The notes below the pieces were generated by a model. That model was not told the origin of the DNA. It searched no databases and saw only the letters and a list, made by a program, of their open reading frames with translations. Positions 28,495 to 37,090 of a stretch of 64,000 bases of DNA are shown here, piece by piece (positions within the stretch are counted from its first letter, which is position 1; every line of letters starts with the position of its first letter). This DNA comes from Desulfovibrio inopinatus DSM 10711 (GTDB taxonomy: Bacteria > Desulfobacterota > Desulfovibrionia > Desulfovibrionales > Desulfovibrionaceae), in contig NZ_AUBP01000006.1 in NCBI RefSeq assembly GCF_000429305.1, positions 124,001 through 188,000 on the forward strand, written 5' to 3'. Both the position numbers and the translations under genes were made by a program.

Positions 28495-29283
28495 ATGCCT
28501 CACAACATTTTCACCCCATCTCCTCCTGTTTCCTCCGTCTGGAAAACGCGTATTAGGCATTTGGCACGCCATATTTTTCAATCACGTTGCCACAGTTGTG
28601 GCATCCCCATGGAACACGATGCTACGCACATTCCTTTCTCTTCAAAACTCCAGTTGTGCCCAGCCTGCCACAAACGCCTTGCTCCTCGTCGAAATGGATT
28701 TTGCCCAATTTGTGGCCACATGGAGCCGGACGAAATACCCTCACCTGCCACCTTTTGTACCGCCTGCCGGGAACACCGTCCCGCCTGCGCCAACGTGGTG
28801 TTTTATGGGTGTTACGAGGATTTGATGCGAGATCATATTCTTCGTTTCAAATTTGCAGGCGATTTCGCTTCCGGACGGCTCTTGGCACACTGCATGATAA
28901 ACGCTTGGCTAACCCGTAAACTGCCCGAAAAACCGAACGTACTGGTTCCGATTCCGCTCCATCCAACCCGATTACGACAACGCGGCTTCAACCAAAGCTT
29001 GGAACTTTGCCGCCACCTGCGCTCAGCACTTCAACTGCCTATCAGCTCATCCGCTATTCGTCGTATCCGTCAAACCACACCACAATCGCAACTCTCCGCA
29101 TCGCAACGCCATACAAATCTTATCAATGCCTTTCAAACAAATCCCAATCGTGTTGTTCGGAAAATCGTTTTACTCATCGACGACGTTGCAACAACCAACT
29201 CGACCTTGGAGGAAGCAGCTCAAGCTCTTCTCCGCGCTGGTGCGACTCGGGTTTTGGCGTTAGTTGCAGCCAAAGCACAATAG
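28495..29283 (+). CDS. ComF family phosphoribosyltransferase-like protein
   Basis: A 262-residue protein. The N-terminal third has four paired cysteines of a double zinc ribbon (CHSCGIP, CPACHK, CPICGH, CTACRE). The C-terminal part is a phosphoribosyltransferase fold with LVPIPLHPTRLRQRGFNQSL and the PRPP loop IVLLIDDVATTNSTLEEAA. ComF acts in DNA uptake in competent species. In others its role in nucleotide or DNA metabolism is unclear. It is monocistronic and divergent from the lipoprotein gene. Confidence 0.92.
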   Translation: MPHNIFTPSPPVSSVWKTRIRHLARHIFQSRCHSCGIPMEHDATHIPFSSKLQLCPACHKRLAPRRNGFCPICGHMEPDEIPSPATFCTACREHRPACANVVFYGCYEDLMRDHILRFKFAGDFASGRLLAHCMINAWLTRKLPEKPNVLVPIPLHPTRLRQRGFNQSLELCRHLRSALQLPISSSAIRRIRQTTPQSQLSASQRHTNLINAFQTNPNRVVRKIVLLIDDVATTNSTLEEAAQALLRAGATRVLALVAAKAQ

Positions 29284-29447
29284 TAAAATGACTGGACTTT
29301 CCTTTTTGCAATGATTATGAAATTCAAAATCATGTTTTTCATACCAAAAAACGATAAAATCAAGCTCCCCTTTCTTTCCGCGTATCGCATTGCCTTCAAG
29401 CTACTGAAGACGTATGATTGGGAGCCCTCATGGAAGGAGTTGCCCCA

Positions 29448-30554
29448 ATGGAATTGTTTCTTTCGTTTTTGAGTGCATCTTGGAGTATCCTTACGGAATC
29501 GGCCTTCTATATATTTTTGGGTTGTTTCGCCGCAGGGATGCTCAAAGCATTTTTACCACGTGATTTCGTGTCCTCGCACCTTGGAAAGCCCGGCCCGGCA
29601 TCGGTAATCAAAGCAGCCATTCTTGGCGTGCCGTTACCGCTCTGAAGCTGTGGCGTTGTCCCGGCGGCTGCCGGGATTCGAGATCAAGGTGCCGGTAAAG
29701 GCGCCGTCGCGTCATTTCTCGTCGCCACACCGGAAACCGGTGTGGACTCGATCGCTGTGACCTATGCACTACTGGACCCGCTCATGACGATTCTCCGACC
29801 CATTACAGCGGTTATCACAGCCATTGTAGCCGGTCTGGGCGTCGAAGCATTGGATAAACACGCGACGAACACATCATCGCCCACACCAACACCTCCCCCT
29901 CTGGGAGGACTTCATGCCTCTCAGGATTTATTGAGTCCATTCGATCCATCGCAAGCAGCTCGCCTCGATGAACTCCCTCCTCCACCGACAAAACCGACAA
30001 TTGTACAGCGCCTCCATACCGCAATGGACTATGGATTCGTTGAACTCCTCGGTGATATCGGTTCCTGGTTTCTCATTGGCGTCGCATTGGCCGGTGCGGT
30101 CTCGGCATTTATGCCTGACGACCTTATCGCATCGGTGCTCGGACGAGGCTTTATGCCCATGTTGGCGACTTTAGCATTGTCATTGCCGCTATACATCTGC
30201 GCAACGGCCTCGACACCGGTTGCTGCGGCACTGGCAGCTAAAGGTCTCACACCAGGAGCAGCGATGGTTTTCCTTGTGGCCGGACCGGCAACAAACATCG
30301 CGGCCCTGACTGTCACGGGGAAGCTGTTGGGGAAAAAGGCTTTGGCAGTATACCTTGCCGCCATTGTCATCTGTACGTTGCTCATGGGAAGCCTTGTCAA
30401 TTTCATCTATGATCTTCTCGGCATCGACATCACCACCTGGCTTGCCGGAAACGAAGCTCACGGCCCGAGCCTCCTGGAGCATATCGCGGCCGTTGCACTT
30501 CTCGGATTGATCGCCTACGGTGGGTATCGCGAGCGCAGAAAAAAAGCTGCCTAG
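29448..30554 (+). CDS. SO_0444-type metal-efflux permease, probable selenoprotein (in-frame UGA = Sec66)
   Basis: A 368-residue membrane protein read through TGA at 29643-29645. The flanks match one permease family: ASVIKAAILGVPLPL before the codon and SCGVVPAAAGIRDQGAGKGA after it, then STPVAAALAAKGLTPGAAMV and FLVAGPATNIAAL in the second half. Relatives have Cys in the TGA position (PLPLCSCGV), so Sec is the natural reading. About 300 codons stay open after the TGA in the same frame. A hairpin just downstream fits a bacterial SECIS. The SO_0444 family is annotated as Cu/Zn efflux. The ATG at 29448 follows AAGGAG with eight bases between. If Sec is not inserted, the gene is broken. Confidence 0.85.
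29646..29676 (+). promoter_or_regulatory. SECIS-like hairpin downstream of the UGA codon
   Basis: TCCCGGC (29659-29665) pairs perfectly with GCCGGGA (29670-29676) around the loop GGCT. The first loop base is about 20 bases after the UGA. The 7-bp upper stem, small loop and G in the first loop positions agree with the published bacterial SECIS consensus. It lies inside the coding sequence, as bacterial SECIS elements do. Confidence 0.7.
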
Positions 30555-30620
30555 CCTCTTGACGGATTGCAATTTCATCATGTACAAGTCCTTTCCCCAT
30601 TTTGCGGAGGTAATATACAA

Positions 30621-30938
30621 ATGTACGCGATTATCGAAACGGGCGGAAAACAGTTTCGGGTTGAAGAAGGCCTGAAAATTGATGTGGAAAAGCTCGCTGC
30701 TGAGCCCGGCGGCGAAATCGTTCTGGATAAGGTCCTGTTCCTCGACAAAGACGGTGGCCCGCTGGTTGGCGAACCGTATCTCGAAGGCGCCAAGGTGACC
30801 TGTGAAGTTGTCGAGCACGGTCGTGGTAAGAAGATCATCGTCTTCCACAAACGCCGCCGTCAGGATTCCCATAAAAAGCAAGGCCATCGTCAGGATTACA
30901 CCACGCTGCTGGTGAAATCCATCGAGGCCAACGCCTAA
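30621..30938 (+). CDS. rplU: 50S ribosomal protein L21
   Basis: A 105-residue protein starting MYAIIETGGKQFRVEEG, the classic L21 N-terminus, with the HKRRRQDSHKKQGHRQDYT rRNA-binding segment near the C-terminus. It is part of the large subunit. The ATG at 30621 follows GCGGAGGTAATATACAA; the frame is open slightly upstream without resemblance to L21. rpmA follows after 12 bases, the usual order. Confidence 0.97.
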   Translation: MYAIIETGGKQFRVEEGLKIDVEKLAAEPGGEIVLDKVLFLDKDGGPLVGEPYLEGAKVTCEVVEHGRGKKIIVFHKRRRQDSHKKQGHRQDYTTLLVKSIEANA

Positions 30939-30950
30939 AGGAGATTCGTC

Positions 30951-31220
30951 ATGGCTCATAAAAAAGCAGGCGGGAGTTCTCGCAACGGACGCGACAGCGC
31001 CGGACAACGGCGGGGAGTCAAACGCTTCGGCGGCCAGCAGGTTCTCGCTGGTAACATCCTCGTTCGTCAGCTCGGCACCAAATTTCATCCTGGTGAAAAC
31101 GTCGGCATGGGTCGGGATTACACCCTGTTCGCTATGGCCGACGGTGTCGTTAAATTCGAAAAATATACCCGCAAGAAAAAAGTCAAGACGCGCATCAGCA
31201 TCGTTCCGGCCAACGCCTAA
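30951..31220 (+). CDS. rpmA: 50S ribosomal protein L27
   Basis: An 89-residue protein starting [20 protein letters not shown], the standard L27 N-terminus that reaches the peptidyl transferase centre. It has no cleavable N-terminal extension of the Firmicutes type. It ends in a terminator shortly after the stop and is co-transcribed with rplU. obg, often next, is not here. Confidence 0.97.
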   Translation: MAHKKAGGSSRNGRDSAGQRRGVKRFGGQQVLAGNILVRQLGTKFHPGENVGMGRDYTLFAMADGVVKFEKYTRKKKVKTRISIVPANA

Positions 31221-31254
31221 CGAGCATTCCGTCTGTTTCTTTTTTTTCTTCTTC

Positions 31255-31286
31255 GGGGAGAAGGTCTCTGAACCTTCTCCCCTTTT
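31255..31286 (+). terminator. Intrinsic terminator of rplU-rpmA
   Basis: GGGGAGAAGG (31255-31264) pairs with CCTTCTCCCC (31273-31282) across an eight-base loop and is followed by TTTT. The stem is a perfect 10 bp. Confidence 0.9.
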
Positions 31287-31509
31287 CCTGTTTCTTCAGA
31301 AAACTGGAAGAAAAGCGTAAAAAATGGGACAAGCGAATTCTGTCGTAGACATGCTTCGTCATTTCCCGTCTGGGGTATTGTATGGGAAACAGCCTCACTC
31401 CCCAGTTTGTCAGACTTCAGAAACGGCGATAGGCAAGCGATGAGGTTCGACGCGCGTGAACACCACGATATATGTTAGCTGCTGTTCAGTTAAAGCCGCG
31501 GTATCGTTG

Positions 31510-32697
31510 TTACATCTTCGGCTTCCACTGTGTCACCATGGCTTGCGCCTGTGCTATTTGTTCTGGAGTCATCTTCGATGTCACAAGCTTGAGAAACTTT
31601 ATCGATTGTTCATCCCCTGAAGACGCCGCAAGATTTAAATATGCATGTGCCATGATATAGTTTTGCGTCACGCCATTTTGACCAAAAAAATAGGAACCTC
31701 CCAAAACATACTGGGCAGGAACATATCCAGCATTGGCTGACAACTGGAGAAAACGTAGGCCACTCTTTAAATCTTTAGCAACCCCCTCTCCATTGCAAAG
31801 CATTCTTCCTACAAAAAACTGCGTCATCGCATCGTCTTGAGCGGCTGCTTGCAAGGACCAATAGAATGCTTTTTCTAAATTTTTATGTACACCCAAGCCA
31901 TCATGAAGCATCACTCCGACAAGAAGTTGGGCGTGTGCATCTCCTTGTTTGGCAACTTTTTGCCCCCAGAAGAAAGCCTTTTCATAATCCTGAACGACGC
32001 CGTCCCCCAAATAGTATTTTTCTGTGATTATCGATTGAGCCACTGCCTCTCCATTCTCCGCTCTCCCAAGCAAATCTTGAAATGCGGCATTTCCCTGATG
32101 AGATTCAAGAGGCTCCTTTTGCGTTTGGGTTTGATTCGTGGAGTTGCCAAGCCTTTGAGGAGTCTGCTTCTTCTCTTCTTTGTCCTCAATCTTGTATTTT
32201 GCCCTCATTGAATTGCGCAAGAAGGTAGCGTCAAAAGCCCGTGGCACTACGTTTTTGTCATTGAATGCAACGATCGTGAGGACAGCTTTAGGCTTGTCTA
32301 TATTGTTCACAATCGTTGGCGTTGTATAGGTGTTCAGGCTGCCAGTCGTCTTTGCTGTGATCTTGTTGCTTGATGTAACACGAGCTGTTGTTGTCCCAGA
32401 ATACGAGCCGTACGTCTGGCCAGGAACAACAATCGTGCTGTGTTTGGAATATGAGTTGTCTTCGTCGATGGCGAAATACTTAAACCCATGGTCCAAGCAA
32501 ACCTCAGCGCAGCGCAATAAGGCATAGTCTTTTGCCCGTTCCCGTGATGTGAAACCATTTCCTTGAAATGTGACCTTAAAAACATTTGGAGCAAGAACAG
32601 TTTCATCAAACCCGCCAATAACAGACTCTTTCTGATATGGCGTTGCACATCCCCACAAGATAAAAATCACTGCCATAACCAAGAATATTCTTTTCAT
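31510..32697 (-). CDS. Lipoprotein with Sel1 repeats
   Basis: A 395-residue protein. The signal MKRIFLVMAVIFILWGCATP has a lipobox with Cys17. Residues 20-160 form a domain seen in small bacterial lipoproteins (RERAKDYALLRCAEVCLDHG; FKYFAIDEDNS; Gly/Thr-rich strand). Residues about 195-370 are Sel1 (TPR-like) repeats such as YYLGDGVVQDYEKAFFWGQK, MLHDGLGVHKNLEKAFYWSL and MLCNGEGVAKDLKSGLRFLQ. Sel1 proteins act as protein-binding scaffolds. The end of this gene is also found as a decayed copy at 36000-36131. Confidence 0.85.
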   Translation of the reverse strand: MKRIFLVMAVIFILWGCATPYQKESVIGGFDETVLAPNVFKVTFQGNGFTSRERAKDYALLRCAEVCLDHGFKYFAIDEDNSYSKHSTIVVPGQTYGSYSGTTTARVTSSNKITAKTTGSLNTYTTPTIVNNIDKPKAVLTIVAFNDKNVVPRAFDATFLRNSMRAKYKIEDKEEKKQTPQRLGNSTNQTQTQKEPLESHQGNAAFQDLLGRAENGEAVAQSIITEKYYLGDGVVQDYEKAFFWGQKVAKQGDAHAQLLVGVMLHDGLGVHKNLEKAFYWSLQAAAQDDAMTQFFVGRMLCNGEGVAKDLKSGLRFLQLSANAGYVPAQYVLGGSYFFGQNGVTQNYIMAHAYLNLAASSGDEQSIKFLKLVTSKMTPEQIAQAQAMVTQWKPKM

Positions 32698-32712
32698 TTC
32701 CACACTCTCCAT

Positions 32713-33396
32713 TACAAAATATTCTCATTACTATGCCACAGAAAGATGGATTAATCCATTTAAGTCAATCGTTTGCCATATCTCCCATTACGGAGCCGAT
32801 AGAATCGGCACTCGCCTTGGCTCAAAAGAAATCACCGTTTCATGAACAAACATCATACTCAGTCTTCCAGCCCTGCTACTTGGAAAAACGCGTTCAGATG
32901 AATTCAAGTTTGGTTGCGGTCGAAGTATACAACCTCGCGCTCTCGTCGTACCTGCCAGATACGCCAAACGAAATTCCGGCTTAGCCTGATGGCGATTGAT
33001 CCGTGCTGTCGGCGTCGAGCTCTAGAGATGTGCGCGGAAGAGACCATGCGATCAGGTTGCAAGCACTGACCTGCAGCCAAAGGTGCCGGTCTATCCACGC
33101 TAAGTCGTCCTGCTACTGTAGGCTGGAATGGACGCAGCAGACATTGAGTTCGTTAAATATCCAAAAATGATATAATTTATATTACCCACCGAAACTTTTC
33201 CCAAAAGAATACAGTACTTCAATGTATCTATGGGAAGCCTCCTCTGCGTCTGTGCAGCGTATCTCCTTTTCGATTTATTCCACACAGCAATGTAAAACAT
33301 CTGGCGATGCGCTTCGCTTCTCCCAAGTATATATTTTTAAATAGCGTCACAAAAAAATACCACAAAGAGAAAGAGACAGGAGAAGAATGGATTTTA
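32713..33396. other. Gene-free stretch upstream of the Sel1 lipoprotein
   Basis: About 680 bases with no convincing gene. A plus-strand frame at 32733-32984 (83 codons) and a minus-strand frame at 32904-33098 are open but have no recognisable family or strong ribosome site. The promoter of the Sel1 gene should be near 32700-32760. The right half is AT-rich. Confidence 0.5.
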
Positions 33397-34446
33397 TTAC
33401 CTGAAGCACCCTTGCAACACAGGATCGGTGTCGATGAGGACACGTACTTCGGGTAGACAATCGCGCAAAGAAAGAACCGTAAAGAAATCCTCTTTCATGC
33501 TTGGCGCGAGACGAACGGCCTCAAGCCATTCTTCTCGCGAAAAGGGGTCAGCTCGGATTGCATCCCAAAAGCCGGTTTCTTTGAAAAGATGATCTACCGT
33601 GTACGGGTCCTGTCCTTGAAGCCGATTCATAAGATAGGTTGCTACACCCACCTGCAAACCATGAAGACGCGGCCGAGCCGACATAGAGTCAAGGGCATGG
33701 GAAATCAGGTGTTCGCTCCCACTCGCCGGTCGTGATGAGCCGCAGATTTCCATAGCTATACCATTCAGCATCAGCGCCGTACCCAGCAGGCTCATTCCCT
33801 GGGCATTGAATTGGGGGCGGGCGAGAAACTGCAGAACCGTTGCATCGGATAAAAGAGCCGACAGATCGTTGACGTGTTCACCGGTATTGTGGAAGGCGAG
33901 TTTCCAGTCGTATACGGCTGACAATTTCGAGACAAGATCTCCCACCCCAGACAGCCAGAGAATACGCGGCGCTGCAAGGCAAATGTCGATATCAATCACC
34001 ACTCCACACGGTAGAGTTGAGCGAAGAGAGCGTCGTTTTCCTTGAATCGTCAGACTCGACTGTGGACTACAAAAGCCGTCATTCGATAGGGATGTGGGGA
34101 CGGCGATGTACGGAAGTTGGGCCAAAAACGCCATGTATTTAGCCATATCCAATGCTTTGCCTCCACCAAGCCCGACAATAGCATCAAGCTTCTTGGGGAG
34201 TTGCGCAAATCCGGTGACCGCTTCCTCAAATGCATTCTCAGTGATGTCATTCCAAGAGACGATGTCAATATGTTCCTGATCCAGACCTGATTGTGCAGTC
34301 TTCACAATGGATTCCGGGAGTCCCTGGCTTGCGAGTACCAGCACGTGATGGTGACCACCGCGGTGTAAATAGATTCCCAGGCGAGCAAGTGCTCCGGCTT
34401 TGATGCGAACCAACCCCGGTACGGAAATATACGTTGCGTCGTTCAT
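33397..34446 (-). CDS. sn-Glycerol-1-phosphate dehydrogenase-like protein (AraM/EgsA family)
   Basis: A 349-residue member of the iron-type alcohol dehydrogenase superfamily: KKLDAIVGLGGGKALDMAKY (NAD-binding), LPYIAVPTSLSNDGFCSPQS, and metal ligand regions around SGVGDLVSKLSAVYDWKLAF and GSEHLISHALD. This matches glycerol-1-phosphate dehydrogenases, which reduce dihydroxyacetone phosphate to sn-glycerol-1-phosphate. The ATG at 34446 follows AAGGAGAATATCC and overlaps the upstream phosphatase gene (ATGA), so the two form a unit. Substrate in this organism is inferred. Confidence 0.82.
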   Translation of the reverse strand: MNDATYISVPGLVRIKAGALARLGIYLHRGGHHHVLVLASQGLPESIVKTAQSGLDQEHIDIVSWNDITENAFEEAVTGFAQLPKKLDAIVGLGGGKALDMAKYMAFLAQLPYIAVPTSLSNDGFCSPQSSLTIQGKRRSLRSTLPCGVVIDIDICLAAPRILWLSGVGDLVSKLSAVYDWKLAFHNTGEHVNDLSALLSDATVLQFLARPQFNAQGMSLLGTALMLNGIAMEICGSSRPASGSEHLISHALDSMSARPRLHGLQVGVATYLMNRLQGQDPYTVDHLFKETGFWDAIRADPFSREEWLEAVRLAPSMKEDFFTVLSLRDCLPEVRVLIDTDPVLQGCFR

Positions 34447-35105
34447 GGATATTCTCCTTCTGTGAGTATGCCTTCGGCAACATCGCTCCACACTGTAAAA
34501 GGACGGTACGATTCCCCTTGTTTTTCCAGGGCCTCAACAAGCGCATTTCGCGCAAACCGCATTGATTCCGGCACCTCCAATGCTGCTGGCAAATCAGGGT
34601 ATCCGTCTCCGGCAAACGCCACAGTCGCCCCTTGCTCACGATAGAAGCGAACGAGAGCAGCCTTATCCACGCCAGTTTCAGCACACGTAAAGGGAGAGTC
34701 TGGAGGCATTCTCATACGTAACGACCCATTGGACGGATCATACACGCCGGGATTTGAGTAGACTTTCAATGTAACTCCAATCATTTTCAGAATACGCCGA
34801 ATATACCAATCGCATCCAGCCGATGCGACGACGACCTCCCAGCCCGCCCGATGAAGCCGTTGCAACGCGTCAGCCAAGCCAGGATCGGGTTGCATATCAC
34901 GCGCTAAGGCTTCAAGTTCTTCTTCTGAAGTTCGAATACGGCCAAAAATACGCTGGAGTGCCGTAAAATGAGTTATTTTTCCAGCCCGATAGTCTTCCCA
35001 CGGGGTCAGTGCATCTGCTGGCAATACCCGTTCGGCAACGAGAAGATAAAACTCATTGGCGGTCATGGTACCATCGAAATCGCTAACCAAAACATTTTGT
35101 GACAT
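34443..35105 (-). CDS. HAD-IB family phosphatase (MtnX-like)
   Basis: A 220-residue haloacid dehalogenase-type hydrolase. Motif I is VLVSDFDGTMTANE (Asp9, Asp11), motif II is VVVASAGCDWYIRRI, and motif IV is VAFAGDGYPDLPAA. The length and SDFDGT start fit the PSPase/MtnX group. With the overlapping glycerol-1-phosphate dehydrogenase-like gene it could dephosphorylate the product or a related sugar phosphate. That is inference. Confidence 0.82.
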   Translation of the reverse strand: MSQNVLVSDFDGTMTANEFYLLVAERVLPADALTPWEDYRAGKITHFTALQRIFGRIRTSEEELEALARDMQPDPGLADALQRLHRAGWEVVVASAGCDWYIRRILKMIGVTLKVYSNPGVYDPSNGSLRMRMPPDSPFTCAETGVDKAALVRFYREQGATVAFAGDGYPDLPAALEVPESMRFARNALVEALEKQGESYRPFTVWSDVAEGILTEGEYP

Positions 35106-35504
35106 ATAACCCCCTCATTCCCTTCTCCACAAATCATTCGCTGTGATTTTCCGCCATGCAATGCAAGAAAAGAATATGGCGGCTCGATTGGTTCCGCTGG
35201 ATATGATAAATAGAAATGGCCGGTCAGCCGTAAACTGCAGTAAATCGACATCTCATGGCTCGCTTATGCCAAATCTAACATATATCGTCCAGACGCAATT
35301 CTCTCTTCTACTCGAGAAATACTTCTCGGACTTGACCTGTCTATATCTTCACAGTGCATCATTATCCAACCAGGTCGTAGCCCACCTTCCTCAACAGGTT
35401 TGATGAGGTGGAATTCTTGAAACGTCGAAGCGGTGAACGCCAACAGGCGTTCTGCTCATTACAGCCACAAGATGAACCAGAACACTCTCTCCAAGGAGCA
35501 AACG
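35106..35504. other. Gene-free stretch
   Basis: About 400 bases with no supported gene. It should contain the promoter of the minus-strand phosphatase/dehydrogenase pair near 35110-35180. Nothing else is recognised. Confidence 0.5.
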
Positions 35505-35609
35505 ATGAAAAGGCAGACACAGCGTATCACCAAAGTTTACACTGACAACATGACACTCCCGTTTTCAGCCGAGTCAATTTTTTCTTTATTCGTCCGTCTC
35601 ATGGGTTGA
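35505..35609 (+). pseudogene. Short reading frame, possible 5' remnant of an SRPBCC-type gene
   Basis: A 34-codon frame behind a good ribosome site (CCAAGGAGCAAACG) that reads MKRQTQRITKVYTDNMTLPF then SAESIFSLFVRLMG. The segment LPFSAESIFSLF resembles the start of SRPBCC (START-like) proteins. It stops five bases before the truncated MFS fragment, so I read it as a gene start cut by rearrangement. The family call is tentative. Confidence 0.35.
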
Positions 35610-35613
35610 AACC

Positions 35614-35803
35614 CTACTATTTCTATTGGTTATCGGCCATGTTGCAATTGCTGTCTCTCAAGGAACTTTTCCGGTCATAGCGGCAAAACAGAAAGAGCTC
35701 TTTCAATTGAGCTATCTTCAGGTCGGCCTCATAATGGCGGCCTTCATTATTACTTCTTTCGTCATTCAACCGGCTTTCGGGCATATAGCCGATCGATTTC
35801 GAA
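35614..35803 (+). pseudogene. Truncated duplicate of the MFS transporter 5' end
   Basis: These 190 bases align without gaps to 39350-39539, the start of the intact MFS gene, with a constant offset of 3736. The translated fragment includes GHVAIAVSQGTFPVIAAKQK and IQPAFGHIADRF. The copy lacks the start codon and the remaining 320 residues, and diverges abruptly at 35804. Confidence 0.85.
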
Positions 35804-35999
35804 TCCTGGAACGGCTAGGGACTGTAGACCAAAGCCTTAGACATACCCCCACTCTTGGCAACGATGCGCATGATTTTCCCGCCGCAAAAGCCAAGAAGCA
35901 ATCTTGATGTTGAAGATGGAAACAGACAATCGCTCGTTGTCAGGCGTAGTGACACCACGCCATTCTTTTGAGCTGGTGTTAAACCCACGTTATCTTTCT

Positions 36000-36131
36000 C
36001 ACATCCTCGGTTCCACTGCCTCACCATGGTTTGGGCCTGAGCTATTTGCTCAGGAGTTATCTTCAATCTAACGAGCTTGAGAAACCTTATCGATTGTCCC
36101 CCCTGAAGAAGTCACAAGATTTAAATATACG
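36000..36131 (-). pseudogene. Decayed duplicate of the Sel1 lipoprotein 3' end
   Basis: This stretch resembles 31511-31656, the last codons of the Sel1 gene, over about 130 bases with many substitutions and small gaps. On the minus strand it still reads KITPEQIAQAQTMVRQWN, close to KMTPEQIAQAQAMVTQWK of the intact gene. The remainder of the gene is missing. Confidence 0.8.
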
Positions 36132-36446
36132 CACTCCATGACCGGGGCTTAGGCCACACGTATTTTACCCATCAAATTTCCTAGTGAATACGGCATGATT
36201 TCATAATCTCAATCTACAAATACATATAATAATCATGAATTTTAAATATATAAGCTACCATTTGACATCACATAATAATAAAACTACAAATAAGGACAGC
36301 TACAGAAACAAACATATTATAAATACAAAAAATCAGTAAATTAAATTAAAAATTTGCAATAATAGCTAAGGAAGCACTGATACAAGTTTAATTAAAAAAT
36401 TAACGTATCTTATACTTCACTTAACAAGCAAAACGAACGAGGTCGC
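36132..36446. other. AT-rich gene-free stretch
   Basis: About 315 bases of strongly AT-rich sequence with no open frame of interest and stop codons in all frames. It differs sharply in composition from the surrounding genes. Confidence 0.6.
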
Positions 36447-37090
36447 CACGCTAACGCCAGACAGACGATACGATATCCATGACCAAGTTTGGGAGAAACT
36501 CGACCCCATTCGCCAGGGAAAAATGGGCATGAGGTAGCATAGCAGAAGACAATCGGCAATTTATCAATGCTGTATCTGGGGTCATCCGCACTGGAGTTCC
36601 TTCGCGAGATATTCCACCGGATTTGAGTGACCTATGTTTGATGCAAACCACTGAAGGGTTCATCCGCATGCAGCAGGAACCAAAGAAATAACCAAGACAT
36701 AAAACGCACGAAGGGGGCAACACAAAATTACATTTGGACTTGGACGCGAACGGTATGCCGGTCCGGGCTATTACTGCACCAGTAGATTGTAAAAAAGCAA
36801 TCGCGCTGACTGTTGGCCTCAGCACACAATCTCATGTGCCTGACCGAGCATATGATACTGACGCTATTATTGAATAGTTCCAAAAACAGGGAACGGAACG
36901 AGGTATTCCCTCAAAGAAAAGCAGAAAAGGATCTCGAAAATGTGCCAAAGATTTATATAAATCCAGGCACATGGTGAAACAGGCATTTCTCCATCTCAAA
37001 CGTTAGCGGTGTATAGCAACCCGATATACCAAGAATACAGCGTCACCTCTTGCAGTAATTTACATCCTGCGTATTGGCTTTTTGGTTAAA
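36447..37090 (+). pseudogene. Broken IS5-family transposase
   Basis: Conceptual translation with frameshifts and stops gives the ordered blocks of an IS5-type DDE transposase: LTPDRRYDIHDQVWEKLDPI, DNRQFINAVSGVIRTGVPSR, NTKLHLDLDANGMPVRAITA, HVPDRAYDTDAIIE and RHMVKQAFLHLKR. At least one frameshift (near 36530) and several stops interrupt it, so it cannot be active. No clear terminal inverted repeats were found. Confidence 0.82.

Noticed and set aside
29418-29645. The permease as two separate genes (75 and 270 residues) split at the TGA
   Set aside because: The intervening 96 bases are open in the same frame and encode conserved permease sequence, and the second part has no start codon or ribosome site at its supposed beginning.
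32733-33098. Small genes upstream of the Sel1 lipoprotein, or another transposase remnant
   Set aside because: Both strands have open frames of 60-80 codons, but none has a recognisable family, clear ribosome site or consistent transposase block.
35614-36131. A composite transposon formed by the two duplicated gene fragments
   Set aside because: The two fragments come from different genes and lie in opposite orientation. No terminal repeats or transposase lies between them.
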